NCBI RefSeq assembly: GCF_022374935.2
Contig: NZ_CP092430.2
Coordinates: 4,836,001 to 4,900,000, forward strand
Source: Mycolicibacter virginiensis
GTDB lineage: Bacteria > Actinomycetota > Actinomycetes > Mycobacteriales > Mycobacteriaceae
DNA length: 64,000 nt
Direction of reading: 5' to 3'
Of this stretch, positions 25,911-34,928 are shown piece by piece (position 1 is the first letter of the stretch; each line of letters begins with the position of its first letter). The notes below the pieces were generated by a model. The model searched no databases. It saw only the letters and a program-made list of their open reading frames with translations, and had not been told where the DNA came from. The translations under genes were made by a program, and so were the position numbers.

Positions 25911-27142
25911 TAGAGCCCCAATGCCGCTTTGGCCAGAATATTCCGCTGAATTTCGTTGCTACCGGCGTAGATCGAGCCGGCCCGGTCGTTGAAGTAGCGC
26001 AGTGGAGCTACCGCCTGCCACGGTTCGCCAGAGGCATATCCGTCGGCGGGCGGCTGGTAGTCGGCGATCGGTCCCCCAGGCGCGGTGACATGCGGCTGAT
26101 AGATGCGTCCGCGAGGGCCGGCCGCCTCCAACGCCAGGGCGGTCAGCTCCTGGCTCAGCTCGGTGCCCAAGATCTTGAGCATCGACGACGAGGCACCGGG
26201 GTTGCGTCCCTCGGCGACGGCGGTGAGCACCTGGTATTCCAGGATCTCCAATACCTCGGCGCGAATCCGTGCGTCCGCCAGCTTGCGCATGAAGGCGTCG
26301 TCGTCGGCGAGCTTGCCACCGCCCGGTCCCGGCTGGTTCTTGGCCGCCGTGGCGATCTCCTCGGCCACCACCTGCAGGCCCGGCGCCACCGCGCCGCCCC
26401 CGCGCTCGAATTCGAGCAGATACTTCGCGACTGTCCAACCGCTGTCGATCTCGCCGATGACGTTGGCCTTGGGGACCCGCACCTCGTCGAAGAACACCTG
26501 ATTCTGGATCTCTTCGCCGGAGGTCATCACCAGCGGCCGGATCTCGATACCGGGCGAGGTCATGTCGATCAGCACGAACGTGATGCCTTGCTGCTTCTTG
26601 GCGGTCCGGGAGGTGCGCACCAGGGCGAACATCCAGTTCGCCTCGCCGGCGTGGGTGGTCCAGATCTTGCTGCCGGTGCAGACCAAGTCGTCGCCGTCGG
26701 CCGTGGCGGCCATCGACAAGGCGGCCAAGTCCGATCCGGCCTCCGGCTCGGAGTACCCCTGACAGAAGAACACCTCACCGGTGAGAATCCGGGGCAAGAA
26801 GTAGTCCTTCTGTGCGTCGGTTCCGTACCGGACGATCGCGTGCGCGACCATCCGGATTCCCATCGGCGACAACGACGGTGCGCCGGCAAGCGTCGACTCG
26901 CGACTGGAGATGTAGTGCTGAGTCAGGCTCCAATCACAGCCGCCGTGCTCCACCGGCCATGCCGGCGCCGCCCAACCCCGCTCGTGCAGAATCGCCTGCC
27001 ACGCCATGCTGGCCTCGTGATCGGCGTAGACACTGGTCATCAGCCGACCCGCGCGACGCAGCTCCGGGGTCAGCTTCTGGTCGAGAAAATCCCGCACCTC
27101 TGCTTGAAAAGCCCGGTCTTCCTCCGACCACCGCAGATCCAT
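25910..27142 (-). CDS. Acyl-CoA dehydrogenase (FadE type)
   Basis: A 410-aa acyl-CoA dehydrogenase. CQGYSEPEAGSDLAALS (about residue 133) is the flavin-contacting region, and the C-terminus has IYAGSNEIQRNILAK. In medium-chain enzymes the second residue of this motif (YEG) is the catalytic glutamate; here it is alanine, so the base must lie elsewhere, as in mycobacterial alpha2beta2 enzymes that use a glutamate on another helix. ATG 27142 follows GGGGAG. It is upstream of and coupled to the partner subunit. The substrate is probably a side-chain or ring acyl-CoA, by analogy only. Confidence 0.9.
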   Translation of the reverse strand: MDLRWSEEDRAFQAEVRDFLDQKLTPELRRAGRLMTSVYADHEASMAWQAILHERGWAAPAWPVEHGGCDWSLTQHYISSRESTLAGAPSLSPMGIRMVAHAIVRYGTDAQKDYFLPRILTGEVFFCQGYSEPEAGSDLAALSMAATADGDDLVCTGSKIWTTHAGEANWMFALVRTSRTAKKQQGITFVLIDMTSPGIEIRPLVMTSGEEIQNQVFFDEVRVPKANVIGEIDSGWTVAKYLLEFERGGGAVAPGLQVVAEEIATAAKNQPGPGGGKLADDDAFMRKLADARIRAEVLEILEYQVLTAVAEGRNPGASSSMLKILGTELSQELTALALEAAGPRGRIYQPHVTAPGGPIADYQPPADGYASGEPWQAVAPLRYFNDRAGSIYAGSNEIQRNILAKAALGL

Positions 27143-27293
27143 TAATCTCCCCTGCCGTACCGGCGGATAGACGCTTTTCCGCGAAGTCTAGCGCGCAGGT
27201 TGTTAGCGCCAATTCCGGCCGCGTTAGGCGATCAAGCGGTCTGCTCATTTCCGTTCGAAGGACGCCCGATCCGAGGTCGGGGATCATGGCGGA

Positions 27294-29552
27294 GTGACCA
27301 AGTCGCGGTCGGAGTTCCCGTCGGAGTCGCAGGCGCCGACGCCGTCGGCTTCGAAGACGGTGCACACCTTCTGTCGGTATTGCATGTCATCGTGCGGACT
27401 GGAAGTGACAGTCCAGGACAACCGAGTCCGCAAGATCTCGGCCGACAAGCTCAACCCCCATAGTTGGAACGACTTCTGCGCCAAGGGCCGTACCGCCAAT
27501 CAACTGGTCGAACATCCGCGCCGGATCGTGCGGCCGATGCGGCGGGTCGGTGAGTCCTATGTCGAAGAGGATTGGGACGTGGCGATCCGAGACATCGCGT
27601 CGCGGATGAATGCGCTGATCAACGCCGGTGGCCCGGATTCGATCGGGACCTACTACGGCAACCCGTCGGGGCACTCGTCATCGAACGTGATGTTCATGAA
27701 TGCCTGGATGGACGCCATCGGCACCAACAGTCGCTTCGCTGTGGGCTCCGTCGACCAGAACGCACTGCACGTCGTGGCCGAGGCGATGTACGGATCGGCA
27801 CTGATGGTTCCGGTCTCCGACATCGACAACTGCGACTACTTCGTGCTGGTCGGCACCAATCCCGCGGTGAGCGGCTGGAACTGGCTGGAGACGGCGCCTG
27901 GTGGTTGGCGCCGCGCGCTGACCCGCCAGCAGAACGGGGCCACCATCGTGGTGGTCGACCCCGTGTGTACCGAATCCGCGGAGAAGGCCGACGTCCACCT
28001 GGCGGTGCGGTCGGGCCAGGACTGGGCGTTGCTGCTGGCGATGGTGAAGGTGATCCTCGACGAGGGCCGCCAGCACCGGGGCGACTGCGCGGAGCTGGCA
28101 ACCGGCGTCCCGGAGTTGGAGCGGCTGGTCGCCGAGGCGGATCTCGACGATCTGTCGGGCCGGTGCGGCATCGACCGGGACCTGATCGAGCGCGTCGCAC
28201 GGGATTTCGCTGCGGCCGACGGCGCAATGGTGGTGACGCGCACCGGGGTCTCCCAGCACGCGACGGGAACCGTGGGCGAGTGGCTCGGCCACATACTCAA
28301 CGTGATCACCGGCCGGATGGACCGCCCGGGTGGTCGCCGCTTCGAGCCGGGTTACTTCGACGCGCTGAAACTGGCCGCGTTGGCCAAAACCAAGCCGCAC
28401 GTCAGCCGGGTGGCCGGACGCGAAATGGTGGCCGGGGCACACGCGCTGGCGGAGCTTCCCGACGAGATCACCACTGTGGGCCACGGTCAGGTCAGGGCCA
28501 TGCTGATCAACTGCGGCAACCCGGTGGTATCCGGCCCGGATGGGGCCAAACTGGACAAGGCCCTCGCGCAGCTCGACCTGTTGGTGGTGATCGATCTGGT
28601 GCAACGCGAAAGTCACCGTCACGCCCATTGGCTGCTGCCCGCCAGGCACTGGCTCGAACGTGACGACCTGCTGGCGTTCACCAGCAACATGCACGACGAA
28701 CCGTTCGTCCAGTACGGCGCCAAGGTCGTCGAACCCCCACCGGAGGCCCGGCAGGAATGGGAGATCTTCGTCGACCTCGCGCTCGCCATGCGCAGACCCC
28801 TCTTCGGCGTCAAGGGCTTCAACACGTTCGTCCGGACAACCCGGCGGGTCGCGGCACTGACCCGCCGCCCGGCCCTGGCGTTCGGCCCGCACTGGCTCGA
28901 CCGTCTGTTCATTCGCATGTCGCGAAAGATCAATGGCCGCAGACTAACCTGGCGCGAGATGATGGCGCATCCACACGGGATGGTGTTGGGACCGCCGGAG
29001 TTTGGTCATTTCAAGTCCGCGCTGCGTACCGATGACAAGCGGGTTCACGCGGCCCCGCCGGAGTTTCTGGCACGTACTCGGGAACTGCTGTCCGCCCCGG
29101 CCCCGGCCGCGCCGGAGGACTATCCGTTCCAGCTTGGCAATCGGCGGAACCGGCATTCGATGAACTCCTGGCTCAATGAGCTGCCTGGGCTACACCGCTC
29201 GGGTAAGCGCAACGATGTGCTGATCAACACCCACGACGCCGCGGATCTCGGCATTGTCGAAGGCGATCTGGTGCGAGTGTTCTCGCCGACCGGCGAGGTT
29301 GTCCTGGCCGCATCTGTTTCGGCGCGGCCACGGCGCGGAATGGTGATCATCGACCACGGTTGGGGTTCAAGGATATTCGACCCCCGCGGCGGCGGGCAGC
29401 CCGAGTCGTTCGGCGTCAACCGCAATCTGCTGGTTGACGGCCAATCCCTGGACCCGCTGTCCCAGACATCGCCACTGAGTTCGAGCTACGTCGGCGTGCA
29501 GCGACTCGAAGCCCTGAGCTCCGGTCGCGCGAAGCCCTCACCCGACCGTTGA
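27294..29552 (+). CDS. Molybdopterin oxidoreductase with N-terminal [4Fe-4S] cluster
   Basis: A 752-aa member of the DMSO reductase/formate dehydrogenase superfamily using bis-MGD cofactor. Cluster ligands are C27, C30, C34 and C62, followed by K64 (CAKG). The C-terminal dinucleotide-binding domain contains NRRNRHSMNSW and DAADLGIVEGDLVRVFSP. At the place where Cys or Sec normally binds Mo (about residue 160, SVDQNALHVV) I see no Cys, Sec, Ser or Asp. Start: GTG 27294. There is no signal peptide, so it is probably cytoplasmic. It is divergent from the acyl-CoA dehydrogenase pair. The substrate is unknown. Confidence 0.88.
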   Translation: MTKSRSEFPSESQAPTPSASKTVHTFCRYCMSSCGLEVTVQDNRVRKISADKLNPHSWNDFCAKGRTANQLVEHPRRIVRPMRRVGESYVEEDWDVAIRDIASRMNALINAGGPDSIGTYYGNPSGHSSSNVMFMNAWMDAIGTNSRFAVGSVDQNALHVVAEAMYGSALMVPVSDIDNCDYFVLVGTNPAVSGWNWLETAPGGWRRALTRQQNGATIVVVDPVCTESAEKADVHLAVRSGQDWALLLAMVKVILDEGRQHRGDCAELATGVPELERLVAEADLDDLSGRCGIDRDLIERVARDFAAADGAMVVTRTGVSQHATGTVGEWLGHILNVITGRMDRPGGRRFEPGYFDALKLAALAKTKPHVSRVAGREMVAGAHALAELPDEITTVGHGQVRAMLINCGNPVVSGPDGAKLDKALAQLDLLVVIDLVQRESHRHAHWLLPARHWLERDDLLAFTSNMHDEPFVQYGAKVVEPPPEARQEWEIFVDLALAMRRPLFGVKGFNTFVRTTRRVAALTRRPALAFGPHWLDRLFIRMSRKINGRRLTWREMMAHPHGMVLGPPEFGHFKSALRTDDKRVHAAPPEFLARTRELLSAPAPAAPEDYPFQLGNRRNRHSMNSWLNELPGLHRSGKRNDVLINTHDAADLGIVEGDLVRVFSPTGEVVLAASVSARPRRGMVIIDHGWGSRIFDPRGGGQPESFGVNRNLLVDGQSLDPLSQTSPLSSSYVGVQRLEALSSGRAKPSPDR

Positions 29553-29559
29553 ACCGCGC

Positions 29560-30054
29560 CTACCGGATTCGCCCGGCAATGCCATCTATCAGCAACGCCC
29601 GGGTCTCCTCGTCGCCGTCGAGCATCCGGGTGATCCGCCTGACTATCTGCCACTGGCTGGGCGAGCCGGCCACCCGCGTGAGGTGAAAGTAGTTGGCACC
29701 GCTGCGCGCCACGCGAAACTGGTTGCCCTGTTTGACCAGCAGCGTCGACTCACACACGGCGACCGCCTCGTCACCGTTCACGGTGACCACCGCCGGGCCC
29801 AGAAAATGCGTACATCCCCGAGCGATCAGATCCTGGTGACCACGAGAGCGCACCATCGCCGCAATCTCCTCGCGGCCGTTCATCAGCCAGTTCTCGACGT
29901 CGTAGATGCCCTCGTCGTGCCACAACGCGGCGGTGGATTCGGGGTCGCCGGCGTCCACCAGCGGGCCGTAGGACGCGATCATCCGCTCGATGGCACGCTC
30001 GTCCTCGATCTGCTGTAGGCGCCGCTCCAATTCGGCCAGCCGTTGCTCGATCAT
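29560..30054 (-). CDS. SnoaL-like (NTF2 fold) domain protein
   Basis: A 164-aa protein. An N-terminal coiled helix (MIEQRLAELERRLQQIEDER) is followed by a SnoaL-like cone-shaped NTF2 domain, with IERMIASYGPLVDAGD, LWHDEGIYDV and a C-terminal WQIVRRITRMLDG. The family includes dehydratases, isomerases and hydroxylation accessory proteins of polyketide and steroid metabolism. Its ATG overlaps the stop codon of the upstream LLM oxidoreductase (ATGA) on the same strand, so the two are co-translated. Catalytic activity cannot be confirmed. Confidence 0.82.
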   Translation of the reverse strand: MIEQRLAELERRLQQIEDERAIERMIASYGPLVDAGDPESTAALWHDEGIYDVENWLMNGREEIAAMVRSRGHQDLIARGCTHFLGPAVVTVNGDEAVAVCESTLLVKQGNQFRVARSGANYFHLTRVAGSPSQWQIVRRITRMLDGDEETRALLIDGIAGRIR

Positions 30055-30917
30055 CGCCCCTCCCGGCGCGACAGGTCGGAAAGCTCGGCCAGTGCGATCA
30101 GTTGGTCATGGAAGTGCGCCGCAGAGCGCGCCGCGATCACGCAGCTGACGTCGGTGGCACCGATGTCAGCGAGCCTGCTGATCCGATCGAGAGTCTGCTG
30201 CGGGGCGTCGATCGGGTCCAGCGGCGGCGTCGACAAGACGACTGTGAAGCTGTCCGGAAGATCCACGGAGCCAAGATATTTCGTCACCTCTTCACTGGTG
30301 AGCCCGAACGGTGTCCAACCGTCGCCCAGGTCCACCGCCCTCCTAAGGGAGCGACGGGTGCGTCCCCCCACCCAGATCGGCACCCGCTGCTGCACCGCGC
30401 ACGGCTGCACGATCATCGAGTCGAATCGGTAGAAGTCGCCGTGATAGGCGGGGTGGGTGGTCGACAGCGACGCCCGCAGCGCCTTCATCGCATCGTCAGC
30501 GCGGGCACCGCGGTCGTCCCACGCGCAGCCGAGCAGGTCGAACTCCTCACGCAGCGATCCGACCCCGACGCCCAGGGTCAGCCGACCACCGCTGAGCCGG
30601 TCGAGGGTCCCGTAGCGTTTGGCGAGCTCCAGCGGATGGTGATAGCCCAGCACCACAACCGATGTGACCAATCGAATCGCATGGGTGCGGGCGGCGAGAA
30701 ACGCCAGTGTGGCCAACGGATCCCAATAGGTCGTCCCACGACCGGCCGCGGCCTCGGCGGGAACCGCGACATGCTCCGAGCAGGTGAGGTAGGCGAATCC
30801 GAGTTCATCGGCGGTCGAGGCGATCTGGCCGATGTCCTCGACACTGCCCTCGGCCTCCCAACTCGACGCCGTACCCGGGACCTGGATGACGATCGGCGTC
30901 GCCAAGCCAAGCCGCAT
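30051..30917 (-). CDS. LLM class F420-dependent oxidoreductase
   Basis: A 288-aa luciferase-like monooxygenase-fold protein. Typical features are LGFAYLTCSEHVAVP near the N-terminus, the LDRLSGGRLTLGVGVGSLREE segment (about residues 100-120) and PIWVGGRTRRSLRRAVDLGD. In actinobacteria this group usually binds F420 rather than FMN and reduces or oxidises carbonyl or alcohol groups. It is translationally coupled to the SnoaL-like gene downstream. The region upstream, shared with the SDR gene at 31039, holds a palindrome. Confidence 0.87.
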   Translation of the reverse strand: MRLGLATPIVIQVPGTASSWEAEGSVEDIGQIASTADELGFAYLTCSEHVAVPAEAAAGRGTTYWDPLATLAFLAARTHAIRLVTSVVVLGYHHPLELAKRYGTLDRLSGGRLTLGVGVGSLREEFDLLGCAWDDRGARADDAMKALRASLSTTHPAYHGDFYRFDSMIVQPCAVQQRVPIWVGGRTRRSLRRAVDLGDGWTPFGLTSEEVTKYLGSVDLPDSFTVVLSTPPLDPIDAPQQTLDRISRLADIGATDVSCVIAARSAAHFHDQLIALAELSDLSRREGR

Positions 30918-31005
30918 CAGCGAGACCGAATCCGGGGACCGTTGTACGGCAAGGGCTCTACGCCTTTCGTTGCGTCGCGAGAGTGAGGTAGCCTCGTCAG
31001 AGTGA

Positions 31006-31025
31006 AACTAGAATGAATTTTAGTT
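31006..31025. promoter_or_regulatory. Palindromic operator upstream of SDR-TetR operon
   Basis: AACTAGAAT (31006-31014) and ATTTTAGTT (31017-31025) form an inverted repeat matching at 8 of 9 positions with a 2-base spacer. It ends just upstream of the GGAGG ribosome site for TTG 31039 and lies between two divergent operons. It is the likely site of the TetR protein encoded at 31860. Confidence 0.6.
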
Positions 31026-31038
31026 ATGGAGGCAGCTC

Positions 31039-31860
31039 TTGTCTAGCGGTGATCGACCCGAGTGGGCGCAGCAGTACGGCCCCTGGGCTGTGGTCGCCGG
31101 CGGCTCGGAAGGCGTCGGCGCCGAGTTCGCGGTCCAGCTGGCCGAAGCCGGTATCAACCTGGTCCTGATCGCGCGCAAGCCAGACCCGCTGCGTGAGACC
31201 GCCGACCGGTGCAGGACACGCGGCGTGCGCGTCCGTGAACTGACGGTCGACCTGACTGCCGCAGATGCGGTCCCCCGGATCGACGAGGCGACGTCGGACC
31301 TCGAAGTCGGGTTGCTGATCTACAACGCGGGAGCCAACACGCACAGCGCGGAGTTCCTCGACGGCGACCCGGCTGCCTTCGAGCGAGTGCTCGACCTCAA
31401 CGTACGGACGCCGCTGGCGCTGGTCCACCATTTCGGGAGGCCGATGCGCGATCGGCGGCGCGGCGGTCTGCTGCTGGTCGGGTCGCTGACCGGGTATCTC
31501 GGTTCGGCGCGGCAGACCGTTTACGGAGGCACGAAGGCGTTCACCCGGATCTACGCCGAGGGCCTCTGGCTGGAGTTGCGCGACTACAACGTGCACGTCT
31601 TGGAGCTGGTGCTCGGCGTGACCAGGACGCCTGCCATGGCACGGGCGGGCCTCAACTTCGACGTACCGGGGCTGCGAGTATCCGATCCGGCCGAGGTCGC
31701 CCGCGAAGGCCTCGACCAGCTGTCCCGGGGACCGGTGCACGTCATCTCGGCCCACGCCGACAGTCCTGCCCTGCACGCCACCGCAGATCGTGCCGAAGCC
31801 GTGCTCGCCTCACATCGGCTGATGCAGAAGCTGCTCTCAGGCGGCCCCCCGAGCCGCTGA
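31039..31860 (+). CDS. Short-chain dehydrogenase/reductase
   Basis: A 273-aa SDR with Rossmann motif GGSEGVG at 21-27, NAG at 96-98, and catalytic Tyr162 and Lys166 in YGGTK. NAD(P)-dependent oxidation or reduction of a hydroxy/keto group is expected. Start: TTG 31039, supported by GGAGG upstream; no better start is present before the conserved WAVVAGG strand. Its stop codon overlaps the ATG of the TetR gene by one base (TGATG), so the regulator is co-translated. Confidence 0.88.
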   Translation: MSSGDRPEWAQQYGPWAVVAGGSEGVGAEFAVQLAEAGINLVLIARKPDPLRETADRCRTRGVRVRELTVDLTAADAVPRIDEATSDLEVGLLIYNAGANTHSAEFLDGDPAAFERVLDLNVRTPLALVHHFGRPMRDRRRGGLLLVGSLTGYLGSARQTVYGGTKAFTRIYAEGLWLELRDYNVHVLELVLGVTRTPAMARAGLNFDVPGLRVSDPAEVAREGLDQLSRGPVHVISAHADSPALHATADRAEAVLASHRLMQKLLSGGPPSR

Positions 31861-32477
31861 TGCCCCGCCCGCCGGTTGAGCGCGACGCCGCCACCCCCAG
31901 CACGCCCGCACAACGGCAACGCTGCGAACGCATCCTTGCCACCGCGGCCCGACTCGGCGCCCGCGACGGGCTGGAGGCCGTCCGGATGCAGGATGTGGCC
32001 GACCAATCGGCGGTATCGATCGCGACCCTCTACCGCTACTACCCCACCAAGCATCACTTGTTCAGCGCCCTGTTGTTGCACTACACCCAGACCGCCGGTC
32101 CGGCGCACCCGCCGACGGGCTGTCCGGCAGCCGACGTCACCGATCTCATGGTCGGCATCTGCCGTTCGATGCTCGCGCGACCTCGGCTGGCTCGCGCCAT
32201 GATCACCTCGGTCAATGCCCGGCGGTCCGAGTCGACGGCAACCGGGGACTTCGACCTGCGAACCAACATCCTGTCCGTCGCCGGCATCGCCCGGCCCGCA
32301 CCGCGAGACATCCAGTTGGCGCTACTGGTGGAACAGTGCGCCTACGGCATCTTGTCCTGGGCGGTGATGGGTGAGACGACGCCCGCCCAGGCCGAACGCG
32401 ACATGCGGCGGGCCTGCGAGCTGCTGCTAGCGCCCTGGCGAGGTGCTACGCACGGCCGACCCACGACGCTGCGCTGA
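31860..32477 (+). CDS. TetR family transcriptional regulator (KstR-like HTH)
   Basis: Repressor of 205 aa. The helix-turn-helix QDVADQSAVSIATLYRYYPT resembles that of the cholesterol regulator KstR, although the flanking residues differ and I do not call it KstR. It is co-translated with the SDR and probably binds the palindrome at 31006-31025, controlling its own operon and possibly the divergent LLM-SnoaL pair. Its 3' end overlaps the convergent membrane-protein gene by 51 bases. Confidence 0.87.
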   Translation: MPRPPVERDAATPSTPAQRQRCERILATAARLGARDGLEAVRMQDVADQSAVSIATLYRYYPTKHHLFSALLLHYTQTAGPAHPPTGCPAADVTDLMVGICRSMLARPRLARAMITSVNARRSESTATGDFDLRTNILSVAGIARPAPRDIQLALLVEQCAYGILSWAVMGETTPAQAERDMRRACELLLAPWRGATHGRPTTLR

Positions 32478-33158
32478 CGCCGTGCCCGGGGGTGGGCTAT
32501 CGCTGGAGCGAGGCATCGCCAGCGCCGTCCCCAGGATCCAGGCGAACAAGAACGCCGGCATTGCGGTGATCGAGTAGCTCTCCAGCGACAGCGGGCCACT
32601 GCGGAAGACGAACGTCAGGAGCAGCACCGGATGGACCACCGCGGCAGCAAGTGCCAGGTGACCCGCGTACGCCGGCAACGTCCGGCGGGCATAGACCGCG
32701 ATCACGAACGCGCCCAGCGCCACCACCAGGGGCATCCCCGACATGGCCAGCAACCCGAACGTCAGGTCGTAGAGCAGTGACGCCGCGTCGGCACTGCGGC
32801 GCCGGTACAGCAGGAGGTCAAAGGCAGTGAACCCGCTGAGCAGCAGGGTCAGGCATCCGATGAAGCCCGCGGCGAAGCAGGTCGGCAGGATCGATTTCAT
32901 CGGAACGCGATCCCGCATGTACGCCCACACCGCGGCACCGAAGACGAACCAGAGCGTGACACCGACGGTGTTGAGCGCCATTGTCACGACCAGGCGGTCG
33001 TGGTGGGCTGCCGCCCACCGCGCCACGTCAATCGACTGCGTCCGGGTCCCCGGGAAAGACCAGATCGGGTAAGCCAGCAATGTGGTCGCGGGCAGGACGA
33101 CGCCCAGGATGCCGGACCACCGGGCCACACGTGGCGCGTCCCAGGATGTGCCGATCAC
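32427..33158 (-). CDS. Multi-pass membrane protein of unknown function
   Basis: A 243-aa protein with about six to seven hydrophobic helices and a short proline/arginine-rich C-terminal tail. I recognise no family motif. GTG 33158 is chosen because it follows GGGGGAA and overlaps the stop codon of the upstream DUF1906 gene by four bases (GTGA); the longer open frame to 33401 is antisense-like sequence within the DUF1906 gene. Translational coupling suggests it works with the Tat-exported DUF1906 protein. Confidence 0.75.
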   Translation of the reverse strand: MIGTSWDAPRVARWSGILGVVLPATTLLAYPIWSFPGTRTQSIDVARWAAAHHDRLVVTMALNTVGVTLWFVFGAAVWAYMRDRVPMKSILPTCFAAGFIGCLTLLLSGFTAFDLLLYRRRSADAASLLYDLTFGLLAMSGMPLVVALGAFVIAVYARRTLPAYAGHLALAAAVVHPVLLLTFVFRSGPLSLESYSITAMPAFLFAWILGTALAMPRSSDSPPPGTASAQRRGSAVRSTSPGR

Positions 33159-33979
33159 GAAAGTTCCCCCTGTTGTCGGGCGAGGTCCCACTGACCGAAG
33201 TCCGCGGCAAGAACGTCGTTGACGTCCACATGCACGTCGTCGATGACGAAACCCGGCTCGGTCGCGGTGACGATTTCTCGTTGGAAGAGTACGGCTGCCG
33301 GTTCGCGGTCTCCGCGCGACCATGCGCGGGTCTGCCATGCCCACCGGTGACCCGGGCTGGTCGACCTTCCGATCACACCGTCGTTGATCGCCCAGGTGCA
33401 CTGGCGGGCGCCGCCGTAGATTCCGGTGCGGTCAACGCCCAGTACGGAGTTGATCCCGCGAAACCATTGGACCGCGACGTTCTTCCAGGTTGTGGCGTCG
33501 ATGTCCTCGTCGACACTGAAGTAGATCGGCGCTGACGGCGGTCCCCCGGCCGCGATATGCAGCCGCAGCGCAGTCTGCGCATCGGCCACGCCGCCGTCGT
33601 AGCCCCGGGTGAAGTCCGACGGCGACTGCGTCCAACCCGGTTTGCCGAACTGGTAGCAGCTGGCGACCTGCAGACCGGCGGCGCGTAGCCCGTCGGCATA
33701 GTCGCGGGTGACGGGCTTGAAGTCGAAGGTGGCACCCGGCCGGAGCTCGGAGACGTAGACCAACGCTCCGTCGAATCCGGCGGCCTTGATCTGGTCCGGC
33801 GAGACCAACCGGTGGGCGAAATCGATGACCTGCAGCCCGTTCGCACCAGCCCGCGGTGCGCCGGCCGTCGCCCCGAGAACGCCGGGCAGGGCCAGCGCCG
33901 GGCCGAGTACCGCGGCATACCTCAGCACGTCGCGCCGCGAAGCGGAACGCGTCACAACTGGCAAGGGTACCGGCCGCAC
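33155..33979 (-). CDS. Tat-exported DUF1906 protein (glycoside hydrolase-like, Rv2525c family)
   Basis: A 274-aa secreted protein. The twin-arginine signal SRRDVLRYAAVLGPALALPG is followed by a DUF1906 TIM-barrel-like domain with VIDFAHRLVSPDQIKAAGFD, IYFSVDEDID and IYGGARQCTW. The family resembles glycoside hydrolases acting on the cell wall; the M. tuberculosis member Rv2525c is Tat-exported. GTG 33979 is the listed start; GTG 33955 closer to the RR motif is plausible. A paralogue lies at 39322. It is followed immediately by a membrane-protein gene. Confidence 0.88.
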   Translation of the reverse strand: MRPVPLPVVTRSASRRDVLRYAAVLGPALALPGVLGATAGAPRAGANGLQVIDFAHRLVSPDQIKAAGFDGALVYVSELRPGATFDFKPVTRDYADGLRAAGLQVASCYQFGKPGWTQSPSDFTRGYDGGVADAQTALRLHIAAGGPPSAPIYFSVDEDIDATTWKNVAVQWFRGINSVLGVDRTGIYGGARQCTWAINDGVIGRSTSPGHRWAWQTRAWSRGDREPAAVLFQREIVTATEPGFVIDDVHVDVNDVLAADFGQWDLARQQGELS

Positions 33980-33983
33980 GTTC

Positions 33984-34904
33984 CTACAACGTGCTGATCA
34001 CCGATTCGCCGAAGTGGCCCAGGGCCTCCACCGTGTGGCTGAGGCTGTCGCCCGGAACGGCGACCTGTACCCAGGTCACGCCGGCTTCGGCGAGCCGGCC
34101 CAGGCCGTCGAGGTAGGCGCCGGGCTCGAAGTCGTCGTAGCCGGGACGGCCGCCTAGGAGGTTCGAGAAGCAGATGTCGATGGCGGCCCAGTCACGGCCG
34201 GCCTCGTCGCAGCGCCGTTTCAGGTCGTCGATGCCCGCTGCCAGGACTTCGACCGAATTCATCTCGGCGGTGCGGGCGGTGCTGGCCAGGCCGGGCGACG
34301 CCGGGAACGGTGCCCAGCCATCACCCCGCTCCGCGACCCGCTTACGTGCTCTGCCCGTGTTTCCACCGATCCAGATCGGCGGATGGGGGCTGCTGACCGG
34401 TCGCGGATGGGCGGTGATTCCGCGAGCACGAAAATGCCGGCCTTCGAAGGAGACGTCGTCACCGGTCCAGATGGCGCGGATGACGTCCAGGCTCTCCTCG
34501 ACCAGTGCGGCGCGCTCATCGAAGTCCACCCCCAAAGCGGCAAATTCACCCTTGAGGTAGCCCACACCGACGGCCAAGGTGAACCTTCCCCCCGACAACA
34601 GATCCAGCGTCGCGCCCGATTTCGCCACCACAAACGGGTTGCGGTAGGGCAAGACAACGACGTTCGGTATGAACCGGATCTTTTCGGTGTGCGCCGCGGC
34701 GAATCCCATCGCCACGAAGGGATCGAGACTGTCGTGGCCGCCGGCGTCGAGCCAACGCTGAGTAGGTGCCGGGTGGTCCGTGAAACCCATGGCGCCAAAC
34801 CCGGCGGCTTCTGCGGCCTGCGCGACGGTGGTCACCGCTTGCGCCGAGACCAGCTCTGGATCGCATGGATGGGTGATGATCGGGTAGGTGAACGCGAACC
34901 GCAT
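33984..34904 (-). CDS. LLM class F420-dependent oxidoreductase
   Basis: A 306-aa luciferase-like fold protein. Marks are AAGFGAMGFTDHP near residue 35, LDLLSGGRFTLAVGVGYLKG at about 101-120 and PPIWIGGNTGRARKRVAERG at about 175-195. It probably uses F420H2. ATG 34904 follows AAGGAG. It is third in a minus-strand run after a thioesterase and an SDR, suggesting a small acyl-CoA or xenobiotic pathway; the substrate is unknown. Confidence 0.88.
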   Translation of the reverse strand: MRFAFTYPIITHPCDPELVSAQAVTTVAQAAEAAGFGAMGFTDHPAPTQRWLDAGGHDSLDPFVAMGFAAAHTEKIRFIPNVVVLPYRNPFVVAKSGATLDLLSGGRFTLAVGVGYLKGEFAALGVDFDERAALVEESLDVIRAIWTGDDVSFEGRHFRARGITAHPRPVSSPHPPIWIGGNTGRARKRVAERGDGWAPFPASPGLASTARTAEMNSVEVLAAGIDDLKRRCDEAGRDWAAIDICFSNLLGGRPGYDDFEPGAYLDGLGRLAEAGVTWVQVAVPGDSLSHTVEALGHFGESVISTL

Positions 34905-34928
34905 ACGGTTCTCCTTCGCGTGGAGTTG

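Noticed and set aside
31860-32477. Calling this TetR gene kstR
   Set aside because: Only the recognition-helix area is similar; the rest and the context do not identify the cholesterol regulator, and the nearby dyad is unlike the KstR consensus I recall.
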